A DNA stretch of 64,000 bases from Shimazuella soli (lineage in GTDB: Bacteria; Bacillota; Bacilli; Thermoactinomycetales; Thermoactinomycetaceae). Below the pieces are notes generated by a model, which did no database searches, had not been told where the DNA came from, and saw only the letters and a list, made by a program, of their open reading frames with translations. The position numbers and the translations under genes were made by a program. How positions within the stretch are numbered: position 1 is the stretch's first letter; every line of letters starts with the position of its first letter. The DNA lies in assembly GCF_022511585.1 (NCBI RefSeq), contig NZ_JAKWBN010000008.1:1-64000 (forward strand). Reading direction: 5' to 3'. Shown piece after piece: positions 60,936 to 64,000 of this stretch.

Positions 60936-62482
60936 GTGACTTAAGAGGTTTTACAGATGTATTAGAGAGATATTTAAAAGCGCGTATTCCATTTATTTCT
61001 ATTCGAAGTTCTGAACGGTCACGTGTATTAGAAGTAGTCCGTCATTTAGCTCAAAAGATAAATATTCCTACGTATGTTCATACACTCTCACAAGGAATGA
61101 GAGATTTAGTGCAACATCGGACGGTAAGTGAGGATAGATCGATTTTAGGGGCAATTGATTTTATTAGCAGTCAATTTTCACAAAGACAAAATCTCACGTA
61201 TATCTTAACAGAAGTTTCTGATTTAGAAGATGATACATCAACGGCGCGTTATTTTTATGATGTAGCTATGTTAGCGGCGGAAACTGGTGGCTCTGTGGTA
61301 GTCATCACCTCCAATCCGGTTTGGAACCCGCTAGCTCGACTGGGAATGTCCGTCACACTAGATGTTCCTACGGAAGATGAAATGCTAGAAATTATTCGAG
61401 AGCAAATCGATCCATACCGAGGGCAAATGCCAATTGCTTGGACAGAAAAAGAAGAGAAGGAAGCAGCTGCTATTTTAGCAGGTATTAGTCAAATTGAAGC
61501 AGAGAATGTAATTGCAACTCTACTGGCCAAAGGGAAAATTGAAAAAGAAGACCTCGTCGAATTGTCGCAAGTAAAAGATAGCGTTTTCTCTGATATTTCC
61601 GGTCTTGAACGAATCTATATACGCGATCAAGATTTAACAGTAGGAGGATTAGAAGGGCTTAGAAAATGGTTAGATCATGAAAGACCATTGCTTACTGCTG
61701 ATTTGCGGGAGAGGGGAATCCGTCCGCCTAGAGGAGTGTTGCTCGTTGGAGTGCCAGGGTGTGGAAAGTCTTTATCTGCAAAAGCGATAGCCTCTAGTTG
61801 GAACTTACCCCTTTATCGATTAGACTTAGCAACGATCTATGGACAGTACGTAGGTCAATCAGAGAGTAGGTTAAAAGATGCATTGAGTACTGCGGATCAT
61901 GTATCTCCTTGTGTATTATGGATCGATGAGATTGAAAAAGGCTTAGCAGGTACACAAGGAGACTCTACTGGTGTTACCAATCGTATTGTAGGTCAGTTTT
62001 TATTTTGGTTGCAGGAAGCACGTTCTCGTGTGTTTGTCGTAGCTACTGCAAATGATGTTTCTAAACTTCCCCCTGAACTATTACGGCGTGGTCGTTTTGA
62101 TGAGCTGTTTTTTGTGGATTTACCAACTCCAGAGGAACGAAAAGATATTATAAATATTTATATACATCGTGGTTTAAAACGAAGTTTAGATGACAGATTA
62201 TTAGATGAGTTAGTTCGTCTATCAGATGGATTTGCAGGAGCTGATATCGAATCCGCTGTACGTGATGTCGTTAAACAAGCATTTCTCAATGGAGATACTT
62301 CTATCACAGTCGATCTCTTTCGTCGTAGCTTTCAAAATGTGGTACCACTTTCCCAAACAAGCCCCGAGCAAATCAAAGCCATCCGAAAGTGGGGAAGGGA
62401 AAGAGCTGTGCCTGCTTCCGGAAAACCAATTGTAGATGATGATACAGATTTAAGTCAGATTCGAAGTATATTGTTCCCTTAA
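60932..62482 (+). CDS. Ycf46-like AAA+ ATPase, last gene of the AAA operon
   Basis: This 516-residue protein has an N-terminal degenerate ATPase-like domain (about 1-190, with [19 protein letters not shown]) and a C-terminal classic AAA domain. The latter has Walker [15 protein letters not shown] near 272, Walker [12 protein letters not shown] near 328, and an arginine-finger region [13 protein letters not shown]. This layout matches the Ycf46 family of cyanobacteria and plastids, related to FtsH-type AAA modules but without protease or membrane helix. It is translationally coupled to the unknown genes upstream and probably remodels or assembles their products. Substrates are unknown. Confidence 0.88.
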   Translation: MSDLRGFTDVLERYLKARIPFISIRSSERSRVLEVVRHLAQKINIPTYVHTLSQGMRDLVQHRTVSEDRSILGAIDFISSQFSQRQNLTYILTEVSDLEDDTSTARYFYDVAMLAAETGGSVVVITSNPVWNPLARLGMSVTLDVPTEDEMLEIIREQIDPYRGQMPIAWTEKEEKEAAAILAGISQIEAENVIATLLAKGKIEKEDLVELSQVKDSVFSDISGLERIYIRDQDLTVGGLEGLRKWLDHERPLLTADLRERGIRPPRGVLLVGVPGCGKSLSAKAIASSWNLPLYRLDLATIYGQYVGQSESRLKDALSTADHVSPCVLWIDEIEKGLAGTQGDSTGVTNRIVGQFLFWLQEARSRVFVVATANDVSKLPPELLRRGRFDELFFVDLPTPEERKDIINIYIHRGLKRSLDDRLLDELVRLSDGFAGADIESAVRDVVKQAFLNGDTSITVDLFRRSFQNVVPLSQTSPEQIKAIRKWGRERAVPASGKPIVDDDTDLSQIRSILFP

Positions 62483-62583
62483 AATTATCTGTAATTATTT
62501 AAAAATAAAGTTGAAATTTTTATTTATTAGTTTTATTCTAGAAGAAGGTAAAATCATTTTAAAAGAAGGCAAAATAGGAGAAA

Positions 62584-62610
62584 AAATACCGCTTCACAGC
62601 GGTATTTTTT
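62584..62610 (+). terminator. Intrinsic terminator of the AAA operon
   Basis: AATACCGC pairs with GCGGTATT around a six-base loop and is followed by a T run. It lies about 100 bases after the operon's last stop. Confidence 0.9.
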
Positions 62611-62634
62611 CTTAAGAACATGGAGGTGTTTTGT

Positions 62635-64000
62635 TTGGAAGAAAATAATTTGCATCGTAAGTTGTCTTCTCGTCACATATCTATGCTGGCGATTGGTGGA
62701 TCAATTGGTACAGGGCTGTTTCTCGCTAGTGGTTCTGCTATTCATCAAGCCGGTGCAGGCGGTGCAGTACTTGCTTATGCAGTCATTGGAATGATGGTAT
62801 TTTTTCTGATGACAAGCTTAGGTGAAATGTCTAGCTATATGCCTGTAACTGGATCATTCAGTACATATTCATCTCGCTTTGTTGATCCTGCACTTGGCTT
62901 TGCTATGGGCTGGAATTACTGGTATAACTGGGCGATTACCATCGCAGTAGAATTGTCAGCCGGGGCACTTTTAATGAAGTATTGGTTTCCAAATACACCT
63001 TCTTATGTCTGGAGTTTATTATTTTTAATCGTGTTTGTAATTTTTAATCTCATCTCTGTTCGTGGATTTGGAGAAGCTGAGTTTTGGTTTGCTTTAATTA
63101 AAGTGTTGGCTATTATTGTTTTTATTATTGTGGGTATCTTAATGATTTTTGGTGTGATAGGTGGGTCAGCAGTAGGTTTTTCTAACTTTCATGCTGGGTC
63201 AGGTGCTTTTCATGGCGGTTATTTTACTTTGTTTCAGTTGCTAATTGTAGCGGGTTTCTCTTTCCAAGGAACAGAGCTGGTAGGAGTAACAGCAGGTGAA
63301 AGCAAAGAACCCGGAAAGTCTTTACCAAAAGCAGTGAAGCAAATTTTCTGGCGTATTTTGCTCTTTTATGTTTTAGCATTACTTGTAATCGGTTTCTTAA
63401 TCCCCTCCAATGATCCTAGACTTCTGGGTGGAGATGAAACTCAAATTGCGCTGAGTCCTTTTACGATCGTATTTTCAAAAGCAGGACTGACAGGTGCAGC
63501 TTCTTTTATTAATTTTATTGTATTGACAGCAGTACTTTCCGCAGGTAATTCAGCCATCTATGCATGTACTCGTATGCTTTGGAATCTGTCGAAAGAAAAA
63601 CAAGCACCGAAAAAATTAGGGGAGTTAAATCATCGAGGAGTTCCTGTGTTTGCATTAGTCATAACCGTATTAGTGGGAGGACTTACCTTCTTGTCATCTT
63701 TATATGGGGATGGAAAAGTTTATCTATGGTTACTCAATGCCTCTGGTCTGTCTGGTTTTATCGCATGGCTTGGAATTGCAATTAGTCACTACCGTTTTCG
63801 AAAGGCATGGGTAGCTCAAGGGAAGGATCTAGCCTTACTTCCATACCGCGCACGTTGGTTTCCATTTGGACCCATTTTTGCTGGGGTATTTTGCTTTGTG
63901 ATTATCATTGGTCAAAATATACAAGCATTTACTGGTCCTAGTATTGATTGGCAAGCTGTGCTTGTTTCTTACATTAGTATTCCATTGTTCCTTATTTTAT
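62635..64000 (+). CDS. Amino acid permease, APC superfamily (incomplete at window end)
   Basis: TTG 62635 lies 6 bases after GGAGGTG and opens a frame that runs to the window edge (455 codons). It encodes a polytopic transporter of the AAT branch of APC permeases. The first helix motif IGGSIGTGLFLASG is intact, followed by LGEMSSYMPVTGSF and FQGTELVGVTAGESK, all typical of lysine, GABA or aromatic amino acid permeases. At least 10 hydrophobic segments are visible. The last helices are beyond the window. The substrate cannot be settled by eye. Confidence 0.92.
   Translation, partial: MEENNLHRKLSSRHISMLAIGGSIGTGLFLASGSAIHQAGAGGAVLAYAVIGMMVFFLMTSLGEMSSYMPVTGSFSTYSSRFVDPALGFAMGWNYWYNWAITIAVELSAGALLMKYWFPNTPSYVWSLLFLIVFVIFNLISVRGFGEAEFWFALIKVLAIIVFIIVGILMIFGVIGGSAVGFSNFHAGSGAFHGGYFTLFQLLIVAGFSFQGTELVGVTAGESKEPGKSLPKAVKQIFWRILLFYVLALLVIGFLIPSNDPRLLGGDETQIALSPFTIVFSKAGLTGAASFINFIVLTAVLSAGNSAIYACTRMLWNLSKEKQAPKKLGELNHRGVPVFALVITVLVGGLTFLSSLYGDGKVYLWLLNASGLSGFIAWLGIAISHYRFRKAWVAQGKDLALLPYRARWFPFGPIFAGVFCFVIIIGQNIQAFTGPSIDWQAVLVSYISIPLFLIL

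Overview
The window reads as chromosome from a low-GC, spore-forming Firmicute with Bacillus-type regulation: an S-box, a T-box, AGGAGG-type ribosome sites, frequent TTG and GTG starts, HemQ, HflX and a SpoVK-like AAA protein. A member of the Thermoactinomycetaceae or a related Bacillales family fits, but the genus cannot be fixed by eye. I saw no tRNA, rRNA, CRISPR array or intact transposase.

Layout. 1-12350 is the 3' end of a nonribosomal peptide synthetase (NRPS) locus: the end of one synthetase (A-PCP-E), a 3259-residue synthetase (C-A-PCP-C-A-PCP-E-C-PCP-TE, whose last module has no adenylation domain) and a type II thioesterase. Two GC-rich Nudix genes in repeat-flanked units follow (12353-13915). 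14770-21363 is an ascorbate-type PTS operon with its own PRD regulator, transketolase and deoC. An Sfp-type phosphopantetheinyl transferase (21396-22094) can activate the NRPS carrier domains. trpS follows with a T-box leader. 23.7-28.4 kb holds a methyltransferase, a Sel1-repeat protein, a lipoprotein and comM.

28.4-29.7 kb is a scrambled patch: amidase C-terminal remnants on both sides of a GC-rich gene, plus an inverted comM fragment. 29.7-36.1 kb has a cupin, a tiny membrane peptide with a structured 3' UTR, a TrxR-like flavoprotein, a folded RNA before thyX, a methyltransferase-like membrane protein, an amidase gene split by a group I intron, and hflX. 36.6-43.8 kb has an MFS/MarR pair, hemQ, a flavin monooxygenase, an ArsR regulator, a frameshifted M28 peptidase, a ferritin-like protein and a DUF2238 protein.

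43.9-51.6 kb has a double CbxX-type AAA protein, a coiled-coil membrane protein, an SDH-type protease and two tandem ATP-grasp ligases with a 14-codon frame between them. 52-54 kb has a GC-rich hydrolase and an SDR. 54.1-58.1 kb is an S-box-controlled metNIQ operon with an M20 amidohydrolase. 58.2-62.5 kb is a tightly coupled five-gene operon ending in a Ycf46-like AAA ATPase, and four of its proteins are unrecognised. The window ends inside an APC-family amino acid permease.

The strongest leads are the adenylation-less NRPS terminal module, the repeat-flanked Nudix units and other GC-rich single-gene islands, the group I intron in the amidase gene, the folded RNA before thyX, the toxin-like small membrane peptide, and the five-gene AAA operon.
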